Source of the DNA: Papaver somniferum
Lineage: Eukaryota; Streptophyta; Magnoliopsida; Ranunculales; Papaveraceae
Assembly: GCF_003573695.1 (NCBI RefSeq)
Contig: NW_020621936.1
Coordinates: 12,090,001-12,154,000, forward strand
Length of the DNA: 64,000 bases
Direction: 5' to 3'
Below, in pieces: positions 36,052-49,500 of this stretch. Made by a program: the position numbers and the translations under genes. The notes beneath the pieces were generated by a model, which saw nothing but the letters and a program-made list of their open reading frames with translations, did no database searches and had not been told where the DNA came from. The stretch's first letter is position 1. Each line of letters opens with the position of its first letter.

Positions 36052-39000
36052 ATGTCATTCTCCGTGACGCCGTCGAAGAGACCGCATGATCGGAACGATC
36101 AAAATGGAAAAGGGAAGTGGCAAAAGACACAAGGATATTATCCACCATTACAACCATTGAAAATCGCACCTGGTAGTATTGTTTTCCGTGTGTTATGTCC
36201 TGTTTCGAAATCGGGTAGTGTAATTGGGAAAGGCGGTACCATTGTGTCACAAATTCGACAAGTTACTGGTGCTAAAGTTAGAGTTGAAGAGCCTGTTCCT
36301 GGTGATGATGAGAGAGTTATTGTTATAGTAGGTCCTGAGAAAGAAGTAGTAGAAGTGAATGGAGAACAAATTAAAGAGGATGGGGAGAATAATAATAATG
36401 GGGTTAATGAGGGTGGTGATGTGAAAGAGAACGATAAGATAGAGACTGAGAGTAACAAGGATACGGTTCATATGGAAATTAAGGAGGAAAAGGGAGTGGA
36501 GGATGATGTGGAAGTGAAGGAGGAGTCCAAGGAAGTTAAGGTGGAAATGGGAGTCGTGGATGATATGGAAGTGAAGAAAGAATCCAAGGAAGGTTTGCAG
36601 TCAATGGAAGTTACGGAGGAAAAGGGAGTCGAGGATGATTTTAAATCAAAGGAAGTTAAGGAGGAGATGGGAGTTGAGGATGATAAGGAAGCTTCGAAAT
36701 CCGAGGAACCTAAGGAGGAGGAGAAGGTAGTTGAGGATGTTAAGGAAGATTCAGAATCCAATGAAGTTAAGGAGAAGGGAGTTGAGGATGTTAAGGAACA
36801 TTCGGAACTCAATGAAGTTAAGGAGGATAAGGAAGCTAAGGGCACTGCTTCTGCTGAAGATTCACAAGCCGAAAAAGGAAATTCTGCTGTTCAGAGGGCT
36901 CTTTTCCTTGTTTTTGAAAGGATGGTTGAAGGAGAGCTCGAAGGAGATGAAGGAGAGAAAGCTTCAACCGTTGTTAGATTACTTGTGCTGTCCACCCAAG
37001 TTGGTTGCCTCCTAGGAAAAGGGGGGAGCGTAATCAAGCAAATGGCCTCTGATAGTGGGGCACAGATCAGGATTCTTCCAAGAGACAAACTTCCTCTTTG
37101 TGCTTCACAAACTGATGAACTGGTTCAGGTATTTCATTGTGTGGTTTATTCTCGGTTTCCATTTGTTTCTGTATATTTGTGGGTTGCAATATAACTTTTC
37201 TTAACTTTGAATTAGTTTGAGATCGGCGTTCAACTATCAATTTTGTAGTGTTCCGTCTATTTTCCTGTCACGTGATTTTAATTATCACTCCTCCTTGAAC
37301 TGTCATATGTTATCGAACTTTTCCATCCTAGCAGCTATTTGTGCATTTAAATATTTTATGGTAATGTGATTGGTATATATGAATCCGTTATGTTTATGCT
37401 TATTTTCTATTGGTGCAGCTCACGGGGGGATTAGATGCAGTTAGGAAGGCTCTTCAATCTGTATCTCAACAACTTCTGGATAATCCACCTCGTGATCGTG
37501 ACACGTTTCCTGCAAGCAAACATACTGGATCATCAAATAATTCTTTTGGTCCTCCTGTTCCTAAGCCTGACGTTCGTGCACCCCCAAATCATCATTTTTC
37601 TGGCCAAGGAGCAACTTATGCTGCTGGACCTCATGAACGAACTGATTTTGAGCATCCACCACAAAAGTATCATGAACATGTCATACCAAACAGAATGGAA
37701 ACTGTGCAGCCAATCACCTTCCGTCTATTGTGCTTCAACGAGAATGTTGGAGGTGTAATAGGGAAGGGCGGAACCATAGTCAAGGCACTTCAGCATGAAT
37801 CCGGCTGTGACATCAAAGTCTTGGATAGTATTCCAGATTCAGAGGATCGTATTATTCTCATTACTGGCCCAGTGGTAAGCTTTGACTCGACGAGTTGAAT
37901 ATGATGCTTTCATGTTTTTCTTGCTTAACTAATCAGCGTGTTTTCCCTTATATTAATAAGATTCTGTATGCAAAGTTTTCTTTTTTGAAATACCTCAAAT
38001 CTGATGCAGCATCCAGATGATAGGTTTTCTGCTGCACAAGATGGAGTTCTCCGTGTGCAGAATAGGATAGCAAGGGCGGTATCTGATAACGGTGAAAAAG
38101 TATTAGCTAGGATACTTGTGTCGTCCAATCAGATTGGTTGCATTCTTGGGAAGGGTGGTTCAATAATCACTGAAATAAGGAAATTTACTGGGGCTTACAT
38201 TCGTATAGTAGCAAGAGACCAGATGCCAAAATGGACCTCTGATATTGATGAAATTGTGCAGGTTTGTTCGTTTTAATTCTTTGTTATTATGGTAATGGCT
38301 GAGCATGTAATTCTATTGTGAGGATTAAAATTGTTGAAAAAATACGATTGACTAGTCAAGATTTGCACAACGTTTTTGGTGGGGCTTGTATGCAGATAAT
38401 TTTGGATTGGAACAATGATGATTACTTCACCATGTGCATCTTTTTCATTGAAACTCACATCTTTTAACCTTCTATTCCCATCGAAAACTGGGCAGCATAA
38501 ACCTACTTTGTTGGAAATTGTAGTTTAAGACCGTGGTGATTATTTGGGGATGTCCTGTATCAGAGGAGAATATAGTTACTTGCACAGGAATTCTGTCTGT
38601 AGGCCCACTTTAACTTTGGCTGCTCACTCTAGCTCTACATTAAGCTGTCTAATTTCGAAATTGTAGAGTAATACTGACATAAGATTTGTTGCTTAGAAGT
38701 GGTCAATTAATTTTTAATGTGTGGGTCTTGTAACTCTTGGGAGGCATCTTACAGTTGAGTCCTTTAACAGATGTCTGGGGAATTTGAGGCAGTGCAAGAA
38801 GCTCTAGTGCAGATAACTGGCAGGCTGCAACATCATTTCTATCGTGACATGTATCCCACTGTTAACCATCCACCGCATCCTCCTTTTGCTGATCAAGTAG
38901 CACCATATCCTCCATTTGGGGGGAGGAGGGACCGTTCACCTCCTGGAATGTATTCCAATTTAGGGCCACCATTTCATAATTTTGATGGTATCGGTGGTTT

Positions 39001-39927
39001 TCCTCCTCATGGGCATGTTCATCCCAGCGATGAGCGATTTGTACACAACAGTCACATACAGGGTAACCCCCATCTTGGTTCTGGAAGACTGCCACCTCCA
39101 GCACCATGGGAATATCAGGTATGCTATTTATTTCCTTTGTTTATTTGGATAGTCTGAAATTAAAATAATTTGGATCATCTGAAATTAATATAGGTAGCGA
39201 TATTCAGATGTATAAAACAACTTAGATAGTTTCAATGCATGTTTTGCCTTTGCTATTGCATAGCATGTGACAAGAACTGATTGGAACTTCTTCAGCGTAT
39301 TGTTCAAGTTGCTTATCGCTCGTTTATTGATGGTCAAACATTTAGTATCAGTCAATGACAATAACAGTTTCCCATTGACTGCTGTTAATGACTTCTAGGG
39401 AAGAATGCGTGACGGTGTTGGTCCCTTGGGGATCCCAGATTACGCAGGAGTTCCTCCCCATAGAAGAAATGCAGGGTTTGGCGGGTATGTTCCTTTATTT
39501 TAATAAGTCATCTGACACTATTTTGTAGCTTCTGAAGCAACTTAATTGTGACCAGTTGCCCATTTGATTGATTTTTTTTTGAATGCAGTGGGAATCAGCC
39601 TGCTTTTATCACAAGCACAACTGTAGAAGTTTCTGTCCCCCGAGCGGTTGTTCCATCTATATATGGAGAAAATGGAAATTCTTTGAAACAGATTCGCCAG
39701 GTTTTTTCTCTAGACATTTTTTTAATTAATTCTTTTTTTTTTTTTGATGATTGGGCCGCTGATTATTAGAAGCCAACATTCAGATTTCTGGTGCAAAAAT
39801 TACCATTACTGATTCCCGACCTGGAGCCACCGACACCGCAATTATCTTATCTGGAACACCTGAACAAACACATGCTGCACAAAGCCTTCTTCAGGCATTT
39901 GTAATGGCCGGGTCTGGTTCACCTTGA
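36052..39927 (+). CDS. HEN4-like protein with five KH domains
   Basis: RNA-binding protein of about 824 residues, likely nuclear. Exons: 36052-37128, 37419-37874, 38010-38261, 38771-39118, 39399-39484, 39589-39700, 39784-39927. All have GT..AG borders and phases join (the fifth ends in phase 2 and the sixth completes a Gly codon). KH1 about 43-97 (GKGG), KH2 305-380 (GKGG), KH3 458-511 (GKGG), KH4 542-615 (GKGG), KH5 about 750-820 (GENG). Between KH1 and KH2 is an acidic Lys/Glu/Val-rich linker (about 100-280) made of imperfect repeats around KEE.GVEDD. A Pro/Gly/His-rich linker separates KH4 from KH5. The start ATG is the first after the UTR intron and gives a full KH1. Plant HEN4/FLK/RCF3-type relatives act in pre-mRNA splicing and polyadenylation; which one this corresponds to cannot be told by eye. 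Confidence 0.95.
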
Positions 39928-42629
39928 TCGTACATGGCAGAAAGGTACTCACATTTATGTCTATCTTTTTGTATGAAATGTTCTGGAATCACTGTTGGTT
40001 AATATTGGGTAAACCTAGACTCTAAATCTATATAACCAAGACATTCCACTTTCTATGATTAGCTATCTCATACTCCATATAAAAATCATATGATTCATAC
40101 CTGTGTGTTGGGTACGCAAAGAACTCCTTCAGCTAAATGAGTCTTGAGCTATCCAGCTGTGTCTTTTTCAGCTAGTGAATTGTTTATCACATCTTTAATA
40201 TATGTTGGTTACTTTGAGAAGTAAGGCCGACTCACTTTCTGAAATATTAAATTTTTCCTGGTCAAAATCGCGATTGAGTTTTTTATGGGTGTATAAGAAA
40301 AATAATAATTTAATACCAGGTATCTCATCTTTGTTATTAGAAACTGGAAACGTCTGCTGGAGATCAAGTGGCCTGGAATGAGAGAATTTTGAAGTTGTAG
40401 TTTTGGGATCATCCTCAAACTCAGGTGAAGCTTTCAAGGGGGAGATATCATTCTTCTGCAGGTACACAAGATTGTTCATGCAAACCATGCTATACACTTC
40501 CAATTGAAGGCATTTCAAAGTTAGTTATATCTCATGTATCGATGATGAGAACTGTAGAAAGGGTTCAATTCAAATCTATGTATATCTGAAAGTAGCACTT
40601 TGTAGTTTTACCCAAGAGTAAGTTATGCTTGCCAGAGATCATAGTGTTTCCAGTCTTCAACACAAGTTAATTAGGCCACATGTAGTAAATTTAGGTGTCA
40701 GAACAAAAACTATTATTTAATGAATTATGCAAGCTTTTATTATCTACTCTTTGATCTTATTAGTATTTTTATCGTGAAAGGGTTGATACATTTCTCAGTT
40801 AGGAAGATTATCTGTGAGGAAGTTCAATATCATAGGATATTCTATGATCTATTTTTAACAGATAAAAAATACTGGTGATGCAATTGTTTAAGCTGCAAAA
40901 AAGTGTTAACATAGTAACATATATGACTGGCCACACGACACAGTTTGAAGGTCGACATTGTTAGGATACTCTGTGTGATATTACGTGGAACACACATTGG
41001 AGATCCTACAAGATTATTACGTCTTCATAAGGGCGCTCAACATTAACTAATCCTAATGCAGCTCCAATTCAGGATCCACAGGGAGAATATATTCCCAATT
41101 GCTTCCACTCGACAGCTAAACTTAGGGTATTAGCCATTAGGTAACTGGTAGGTGCTCTAGGTGCTCTTTGTATATGTAAACAGTCCCATATCTATGGAAG
41201 ATATTGTTGCTTTACAATGACACAAATCCAAGCGTAATTGTTAGTATGGATACCAGCCTATGACACTGAAACTTCACTCCTCTTTCGCCTTTCGGAAGTA
41301 TGAATCTAATTTTGAGCGGGAACCTTACTGGCTGTTTAGGCGATCACCGGATTTCCACCAGTAGTGGTGTTATAACTTTGTAGGTTGTAACACAGTAACT
41401 AGAGTTATGAACTGCAGAACAAGTGTCTGTTGTGTTTTTTTGTTTTTTTTTTTGTGACAAATATTGACACATTGTTGATTTCAGATATCTAGTGTCTGTG
41501 TTATGTTTGTCGTTGTGTTCTTTTTCGTAGCTTAACTTTTAGTCTGCTTCAATATATAGATCAACTTTGTTTTTTGCTAGATAGTGTAATACGTGCATTA
41601 TCCTTGATTTGTTTGTCTTCAATGCATTTTGTATGACAGATAGTATCACTCTCCATGACGATGTTTGATGGCTTCAAAGATGTACATATCCAGGTTTGTT
41701 TTCAAAAGATAAAGTAACTTTACATTCTTTGAACTACCTAATTTTAATGAAACAGCTATCTGTTCGGAGGATTTTGTTGGTAGGGTATCTTAATGAATGG
41801 TCAGTATTGCTGTAACTTAAAGTATCATCCTATAGCTTGTATGATTCCGCAAATTCAATGTTTATACACTTCCACTTGCAAGTTGCACTGGTCCACCGAT
41901 CCAATCGAAAGTTCATGAATATTAAACTCAATCTTACTAGGTAGGGTCATTTGACAATTTTGATATTGGGAGATAAGTTTTTCATCAGTGGTACTGGAAT
42001 AATCTTCCACATGTGTCATCAACGTGAATTTATACTGTTCTTTACTAATTATCCATCTCATTAGAATATCCGTGTAGTGTAATATGCTAGCTGAACAAAT
42101 ATTTTGTATGATTATCCTCAATGGATGAATAATTGAATAAGCAGTACTAGTCTTTGGACTTGGAATCTTTAACCTATCTGTTGATTCTGTTCCTAGTTGA
42201 TTGTACATTTTTTGCTTTGCCGTTCCACTCATACATGCTAGTAATACCTGAGATGTACATGACACCATTATATACATCTAAGCAGGTGCAATAGGTCGAT
42301 CTTGTGGTAATTTGAGAACCTGAATTTTACAGAAGGATTAGGAATCTTTCATAAATCTACTTTTGTTATATTCGGGTATACTGCTTTAGATTAATATAGG
42401 CCTTCTCAAGGTTACCTAAAGTAGGCATATTTTTAGTGAGTGGAGCCATATTACATACTGATATCTCTAGAAGCCTTATATCAGTTAGACAGATAAATAA
42501 GAATAGAAAATATAACTGCTTATATTGCATTAATTCACGTTAGTTTGAAGGGGTGTTCTGTTGATTGGCTATGGCCAAGTCAGTGCAAGTAGGAAAGTCA
42601 CAACTACAATAATTTTTGCCCTAACTCCA
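39928..42629. other. KH-gene 3' region and unassigned intergenic DNA
   Basis: The 3' UTR begins at 39928; a possible 3' UTR intron donor follows (AAAG|GTACTC, 39954). A small exon-like block 41641-41694 (CAG before, CAG|GTTTG after) could be an alternative UTR exon. No second gene was recognised. A 140-codon minus-strand ORF at 42277-41855 has no recognisable motif. Confidence 0.4.
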
Positions 42630-42876
42630 AGAGCATCTCCTGTGGAATGTAGTTTCCCGAAAATATAGATGACAAATAAGAAAATATCTTAAATAATCAT
42701 TAAGGAATTTCATTTTCTTGTGTGATCTCTTAAAATGGTACTACCTCCGTTTTTTAAAAAGAGGATATCATCACTTTTTCATTTTAGCCTAAAAATAGGC
42801 CAAGTTGAGAACATAATAAAATTGTCTGTTTTAGGTATTCTGGTAACGTATCTGCCATATTTTTGGGAGATGCTCT
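42630..42876. mobile_element. MITE with AGAGCATCTCC ends
   Basis: Left AGAGCATCTCCTGTGG, right (reverse complement) AGAGCATCTCCCAAAA: 11 identical terminal bases in inverted orientation over a 247-bp AT-rich unit. Inside, TACTACCTCCGTTTTTT (from about 42738) resembles a Stowaway end, so a second small element may be nested; its other end was not found. No target duplication was seen. Confidence 0.6.
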
Positions 42877-44416
42877 AAACATGTTTATGAATTTTGTAGT
42901 TGTGCTGTATTGGGCCATGTTAGTCATTGGAAATGTACGCGCATAGGAGCCATATTTTCATAAGGATGTAACATTTTTGATTATCATTGCTTCAGACGAG
43001 CTGTTGGATGTTGTTATCAAGACTATAGTTTAATCAAATCCTTGGAGGATTTCTAGGAGTTGGTTCTTATTTTCTAGTTGGATTCAATTTGCAAAGTTCT
43101 CTTTTCATTTTGTTTTGTTCACAATCTTACCATGTATTACTTGTGGCACTATGTCTCTTGGAAGTCGTTTATTTCGAGCGGTCTCTACTCTCTACCCAAG
43201 CATGCTTCATCAATTGTTAAAGAAATAGTAGGTGGAGGTTGATCGCTGTAGTGAGATTACATGGGGAGATATATAGGTGGGGCAGGTAATAGATGGGGTT
43301 TATGAGTTGCAATGCTAGTTAACTATTCTTTACTTGAGGTTTTATTTGATCAAAGTTATAATAATTCTTATGGAGGTCATAATTGCTGATTTTACAAAAC
43401 TGCATCTAAACTAAAGACAAGATTCTTGAAACAGTAGTATGCTTCAAAATCAATGTCTAGCTTTTAAGTAATGCCGTGCTTAAATAGGAGACCAATCGAT
43501 TAATGCTTAACTGAGAGAAACAGAAGAGATCCTTTTTGGTCTGAGGGTCATGCTTTTTACATGGATTAGTGATGTCAGGCCAGGAATACTACTCACAGGA
43601 GATACGCGATTGTGGGATGATGGGGCATGTAAATGAAATGATCACATGGAATTGATTCCTGAATAAAAACTGATAATGAATCTATCGTTGATCCAGACTG
43701 TCCTTTTGTTTTAAAATATCATTTCATCAACTCCTAACTAGCTACTTCTGCACGCTTTCAGCAGGAAATCACAAGGACTGACAAGTATCAAGTACTCGAG
43801 AAGAAAGAAACAAACTCATTTAGCAAGTCGTCAGGCCTTGAAAAAATTTGTCGAAGCCAGAATGAGTTTTTGAGAGTTTTTTTTTCTGACAAAAGTTAGC
43901 TCAAGATATTAACCGGTTGTATTGCCGGTTGCATCACTTATTCCCGTGGTGGTGAGTTCAGAGCGTCTTATGGACTAGGCCAGCTAGGTTGTTGCCTCCT
44001 ATAATTTAAAAGTTTAGTTATTTTTAAAGCTTGTTGCTCTTACGTAGTGGTCTACCTTTGTTCTTGTTGACAGTCATATCTTTTAGTTATTATCGAAATC
44101 AGTTCGGTTTGTAATCACTGGTACTATTTTCCAATTCTAGCCATTACTCACTTTTACGTAAGAACATTAGCATTCACTACATTAGGCAATTTTTTTCAAG
44201 CTAATTTAAGTTATCCTCCTTTGCAGTAAATTCATTCAAAATCTGATGAATACCGCTATCAGAAAGACCAAATTTTTACGTGTCCATACGTTATTCTCAT
44301 GGAGTCATCAATTACGTATTCTTAAAAAGTCAATTAACTAAGCAGCTCAGTCATCAAGTACATATTATCTTAAAAAATCAATTACATATTATCTTAAAGA
44401 GTGCTTCCTATATCCT
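42877..44416. other. Unassigned intergenic DNA
   Basis: No gene, repeat or element end was recognised in this stretch. Confidence 0.3.
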
Positions 44417-44636
44417 GAAAAGTGGTTTCAAAAGATCTCTGTAAACTTCTCTCTAAAGTTAGATTTGCTAGTGTATCCGACTAGTTGGCCTCTTTATCAA
44501 TGTGGTGGATTTTATGACGTAGAATCGAAAAGTGGTTTCAAAAGATCTCTGTCAACTTCTCTCTAAAGTTAGATTTGCTAGTGCATCCGACTAGTTGACC
44601 TCTTTATCGATGCGGTGGATTGTACGATGTAGAATT
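44417..44636. repeat. 110-bp tandem duplication
   Basis: Two head-to-tail copies (44417-44526 and 44527-44636) starting GAAAAGTGGTTTCAAAAGAT differ at only a few positions, so the duplication is recent compared with others in the window. Confidence 0.95.
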
Positions 44637-44649
44637 GATTATCAGTAGT

Positions 44650-45113
44650 CTCTGATGTAGTTGATCATATGCTGCAATTACAATGTTTTGTGAGTCAGAC
44701 TCCAAGTATCATCTTGTTTGTTTGCAGCTGACTCGGCGTCTGGATCTGAGTCAATCTCTGATTCGGGCCGAGTCAGCAATCAGACCGTTTGTTTTGCATT
44801 TTGAGTCAGATCTGACTCGACCTATGACTCAGACATAACCCCTGATTCGGACCCATTTGAGTCAGGTAACAAAATACTCCTGATTCACGGGACCAAACCA
44901 CTGACTCACGTTTTTTGAGTCAGATGAGTCAGATCTGACTCAAAACAAACATATTGAGTCAGATCCAGATGAGTCAGGTGATTTCACTCAGATCCAGATG
45001 ACTCAGATCCAGACGACTCAGATGAGTCAGGAGTAAACTAACATAGTGTATGTCTCTGATTTAGTTGATCATACGCTGCAATTACAATGTTTTGTGAGTC
45101 AGACTCCAAGCAG
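44650..45113. repeat. About 63-bp direct repeats flanking a MITE
   Basis: The segment from GTCTCTGATGTAGTTGATCA (about 44650-44712) recurs at about 45051-45113 with few changes, both ending GAGTCAGACTCCAAG. They bracket the TGAGTCA-rich insertion. They are far longer than a target duplication, so the region was duplicated or the insert arose by a repair event. Confidence 0.85.
44713..45046. mobile_element. TGAGTCA-rich MITE
   Basis: Left GTTTGTTTGCAGCTGACTC, right (reverse complement) GTTAGTTTACTCCTGACTC: weak terminal inverted repeats. The interior is built from (T)GAGTCAGATC and CTGGATCTGAGTC words on both strands. TGAGTCA/TGACTCA occurs more than ten times in 330 bases. No ORF. Confidence 0.65.
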
Positions 45114-45527
45114 ACTTTTATCTATAGTATATTTGTTATAAGTAGACTTTTATCTATATTATATTTGCTATTGTTATAACCTCTATAAGTATGCCTCGTG
45201 TTTCGCCACTAGAATCGTGGTTATTTCCAGAGGTTGTGACATTGCTACGATCGTGGTAGTTGAGCAGTTCCTGCATAAAATCCCCATTATTAGTTTGATG
45301 CTATAATTTATGGGCAAAAAATATATTACAACAAAAATTATCATATTGGAAAAAGACCAAAACATCAAGTATTAACTATTTGAAATCAAGATCTCTTTCT
45401 CGTAACTGAACAAAAATTACTGAACCTGGTCATCCAAAGAAAAATCTAATTTTTGTGTTTAACTGATTTGATTTTCGTGGTTAGGAAAAAACTCAATGTT
45501 ATTACAGTGTTTTTAGAAAATAAGAGA
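45114..45527. other. Unassigned segment left of LINE 3
   Basis: Two near copies of GACTTTTATCTATA (45115 and 45149) occur. No gene was recognised. Confidence 0.3.
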
Positions 45528-45559
45528 TTAATCCATCAAGATTTGAATGAAGCATTTAT

Positions 45560-46285
45560 TCTAATTGAGATTTTGAGCTTGTTTATGATGAGAAAGACGA
45601 CCATGGGGAGAACTCGAAAGTTTTTGTAAAGGATAAAAAGCAAGGAAATTGTATATTCGTAAAACTTTCGCAACCATCATCTCTCAGTCCAGTTCAAGTA
45701 ATTTATTCTGATGAAGGAGAGGATGTGGAAATTATCGTAGGAATAGATTTGATACTGGGAAAATGACAGCGTTCATGGAACTCTCCATCTCAACCTATTT
45801 ACTCTCCGATAACTCCATACCGTGAAATTTCGGATTCAGGGCTCCTTCAAGATGTAGTTAATTAGATCTTATCAACACCACAAATTTCTGAAGATTTCTT
45901 ACCATTAGAAATGGGTATGTCTCATCTCGATGAGCAAATGGATCAGTTTTTTACACCTGAAGAAGAAATTTCTCAATTCAGTGAACTTCCAAAACCGGCT
46001 TTTTGCATAACATTCTCAGATTCTTCTGCATCCATTGAGTCGCCTAGACCAGGCTTTACTATTGCAATCTCTGATTCATTTGCATCTTTAAGCTCATCGC
46101 GCTCATCCATTGCATCTAACGATTCAATCACTTTAGTAGTGGAAGATTCTCTCTTTCCTGCATCCTTTGAAACTAAGAATGAATCTGGATCTGCGAATTG
46201 TTTTGAAATCGGTAACATAAACCAATTTGGCTCCTTTGATGTGGGATCCTCATCACTTGCTAAGGATACCCTCTTCATAAATTAA
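45560..46285 (+). pseudogene. LINE 3 ORF1, C-terminal part
   Basis: One reading frame (FELVYDEKDDHGENSKVFVKD onward, then MGMSHLDEQMDQFFTPEEE) is open over 45560-46285 apart from stops near 45763 and 45864. The sequence is acidic and Ser-rich, like the C-terminal tail of plant L1 ORF1. The DUF4283-like and knuckle parts are missing, consistent with 5' truncation. Assignment is by position and composition. Confidence 0.55.
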
Positions 46286-46584
46286 AAGATTGAACAATTA
46301 CAAGTTAGAGTTGCAGAAAAAGGAAAAGAGAAAATTCAGGTATGCATCAATATTCTGATATCTATAAATCCTTTTCTTTGATATTACTGCCCAGTTTAAT
46401 CTCTTGTCAAGAGGTCTGTGACATAATCTTATGACATTCACTGTTTGCCTTTTCATTAGGAAAACTTAGTTAAAATTTTCATTATTAGGAACACTGCTCT
46501 CTGTGTTAGGAGTACTTTTTAGATCTCTCTGAAGGAAGATATCCCAAGCATGTTGCTTTTTTTTTTTTTATCTTTGTTAAAATT

Positions 46585-49500
46585 ATGAAAATTTTGGCAT
46601 GGAACACTCAGGGGTGTGGCCAAAAGAAAACACAACAACATTTACAAACTATAATAGACTTTGAGAAACCATATGTTATATTCCTCTCTGAAACTAAATC
46701 TAAGAGGAACTTAATGAGGAACATATTGAATTACTTCCCAAAAATCCACATTGTAGACCCAGATGGAATAGCTGGGGGACTTGCAATTGCTTGGGTGGAT
46801 GGATTTCACTTTGAGGTAATACAGTCTAATCTCAATATGATTAATGTTATTATAAAAAATAATTTCCATTCACATGAATGGTTACTTACATGCTTTTATG
46901 GTTCACCAAAAAATGACCTAAAATTACAAGTGATGGGATATTTAGAAGATATCTCTCAAAGGGTTAATCTGAACCAAATGCCATGGATGGTAATTTGGGA
47001 CTTAAATATCATCTTCAATGAAGATGAGAAAGAAGGATGATTAACCTTTAACAGAAAAAAAAAATAGAACCAGTCATGAGCTTACTTCAGAGGACTGGAT
47101 TAGAAGACATAGGATATAAAGTTAACATATTCACTTGGAATTATAAAAGGGAAGGTAAGGCTAATATCAAGCAGAGGATTGATAGGGCAATAGAAAACGC
47201 CAAGTGGATTTTAGAGTTCAGTGAAGCTTCCTTAGAAAATTTTCCTGCAATTGCATCAGACCACAGTCCTATAAGCTTATCTTTGATAGTTAGAATTATG
47301 CATCTAGTTCCTACTTTTAAGTTTTATGATACTTGGTTAAAGGAACCATCTTGCATAGAAGTTATTAAGAAGTCCTGGAACACTGATACTAATGAGCAAG
47401 TAACTAACCTCTTAGATAACTTAGCAACACTAGGGGAGAATCTTAGCAGATGGAAAAAAGATGTTTTTGGAAAGCCTAACAAGAAAATCAAATGTTTAAT
47501 CAAAAATATTGAAAACCTGTCAGCAAGACATTTTGATGAAAAGACAATAACCTTGATTAACAAAAAAACACCAGAACTAGAGGCTTTGTATGACACACAA
47601 GAAGCCATTGCTAAGCAACAATCTAGGAACAACACAATAACCTTGGGAGAAAGAAACACGACTTTTTTTCATGTTACAACTCTGAAAAGAAGAAAAAGAA
47701 ATCACATTGAGTGCATACAGGATAAGAATGACAATGTGGTCAAATCTATAGATGAAGTTGAAGAAGTGCTGACTTCTTACTTCAAAGATCTATTCACTGA
47801 AACTAGTTCATACATTTACACACAAATATTTAAAAACATTAAACCTTGTATTTCAGTGGAGGATAACTTAGCTCTAACTGGCATTCCTTCTAGGGAGGAG
47901 ATTTGGAGTGTAGTCAAAAACCTAAAATCAAATAAAGCTCCGGGACCAGATGGGTTCCCGGTCAGCTTTTTCAAACATAACTGGGATATTGTAGGAACCC
48001 AATTAGTAACAACAATACAAGATTTCTTCAAAAACAAACAGCTGCACAACAACTAAACAAAACTTTCTTGTTTCTTATCCCCAAGATAAAAAATCCAAAA
48101 TCACCAGCAGATTTTAGACCTATAGGGCTATGTGACACACCATATAAGGTTATAGCAAAACTAATGGCTAATAGGTTCAAGAAAACACTAGAAAAAATAA
48201 TCTCTCCATTACAATCTGCCTTTCTATCTTATAGGCAAATCTCAGACAACATAATAGTGGCCCATGAGATAGTTCATTCAATGAAAAACACTATGAGAGC
48301 TTCTGGATTTACTGAGGAATGGTGTCAACTGATTTTTCAGTGTATCTCTTCTTCCTCAATGGCAGTTCTCCTCAATGGTAATCCCTGTAAGGAATTTAAA
48401 CCCTCTAGAGGGATTAGGCAGGGAGACCCATTGTCTCCATACTTGTTCATTCTTTGTATGGAGGTTTTCTCGCGTCTTCTTTGTCATCTGCAATCTTCGA
48501 AAGAAGTTCAGGGAATAAAGTTAACTCCTAGAGTTACATCTATTTCACATTTATTTTTCGCAGATGACCTGCTGCTATTTACTAGAGCTGACCTAGATAG
48601 CTGTAAAAATCTCCTTGATGCTATTAACCTCTTCAGTTCTGCTTCTGGCCAAGTTATAAACTTTTCCAAATCAGTCTTGTTTTTTAGTAAGAAAGTGCAT
48701 AACAAGCACCAAGGGATAATCTGTAGACTGCTAAAGATAAAGAAGATAAACATAAAACATACCCATCTAGGAGTCTCATTATTCATAGATAGATCAAAGT
48801 TGAAAACTTTTGATGGTATCATAGAAAAATGGAACATAAGATTAAAAACTGGCTAGGAAATGTTTTATCACAACCTAGTAAGATTGTGCTGAATAAATCT
48901 ATCTTATCTAGCATGCCAGTCTTTTCCATGAGCTGTTTTGTCCTACAAAAAAAAATCACTAAGAGAATCAATGATATTCAGCACGACTTTTGGTGGGGAA
49001 AACACACTAACTCTAAGGGAGTTTATATCAAAGCTTTTGATTTCCTATGTAAACCAATTGAACAAGGAGGCTTAGGTTTTAAAGAAGCTAACAAAATGAA
49101 CCAAGCTATGATAAGTAGAATAGCATGGAGATTAGTCAGCAGACATGATGATCTGTGGGATCAAATTCTCAAAGGAAAATATTTCTGGTGCCCTAATATC
49201 CAAGAAGAATTCTAATGCATCTTGGATATGGAACTGCATACTTCAAGGAATACAACACATAAAGAGATACAGTGTCTGGGAAGTGGGGGATGGTAAATCC
49301 ATCAACATTTGGGAAGATAAGTGGCTACCGACAAGAGAAGAGGTCTTGCTTAGATCATCCCTCAAAACTAACTCCAACTTAACACTTGTATCAGAACTAA
49401 TCAACTCTGAAACAAAGAAGTGGAACACCAACTTACTGAACTCTATTTTTGAAAAACCTCTAGTAGAAGAAATATTGAACATCAATTTGTTTACTTCATA

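Noticed and set aside
36138..36845. Two minus-strand ORFs over the KH gene
   Set aside because: They are shadows of the acidic-repeat exon on the opposite strand.
41855..42277. A 140-codon minus-strand ORF as a gene
   Set aside because: No domain, no splice context and no neighbour or repeat relation was seen; open frames of this size occur by chance in this AT-rich DNA.
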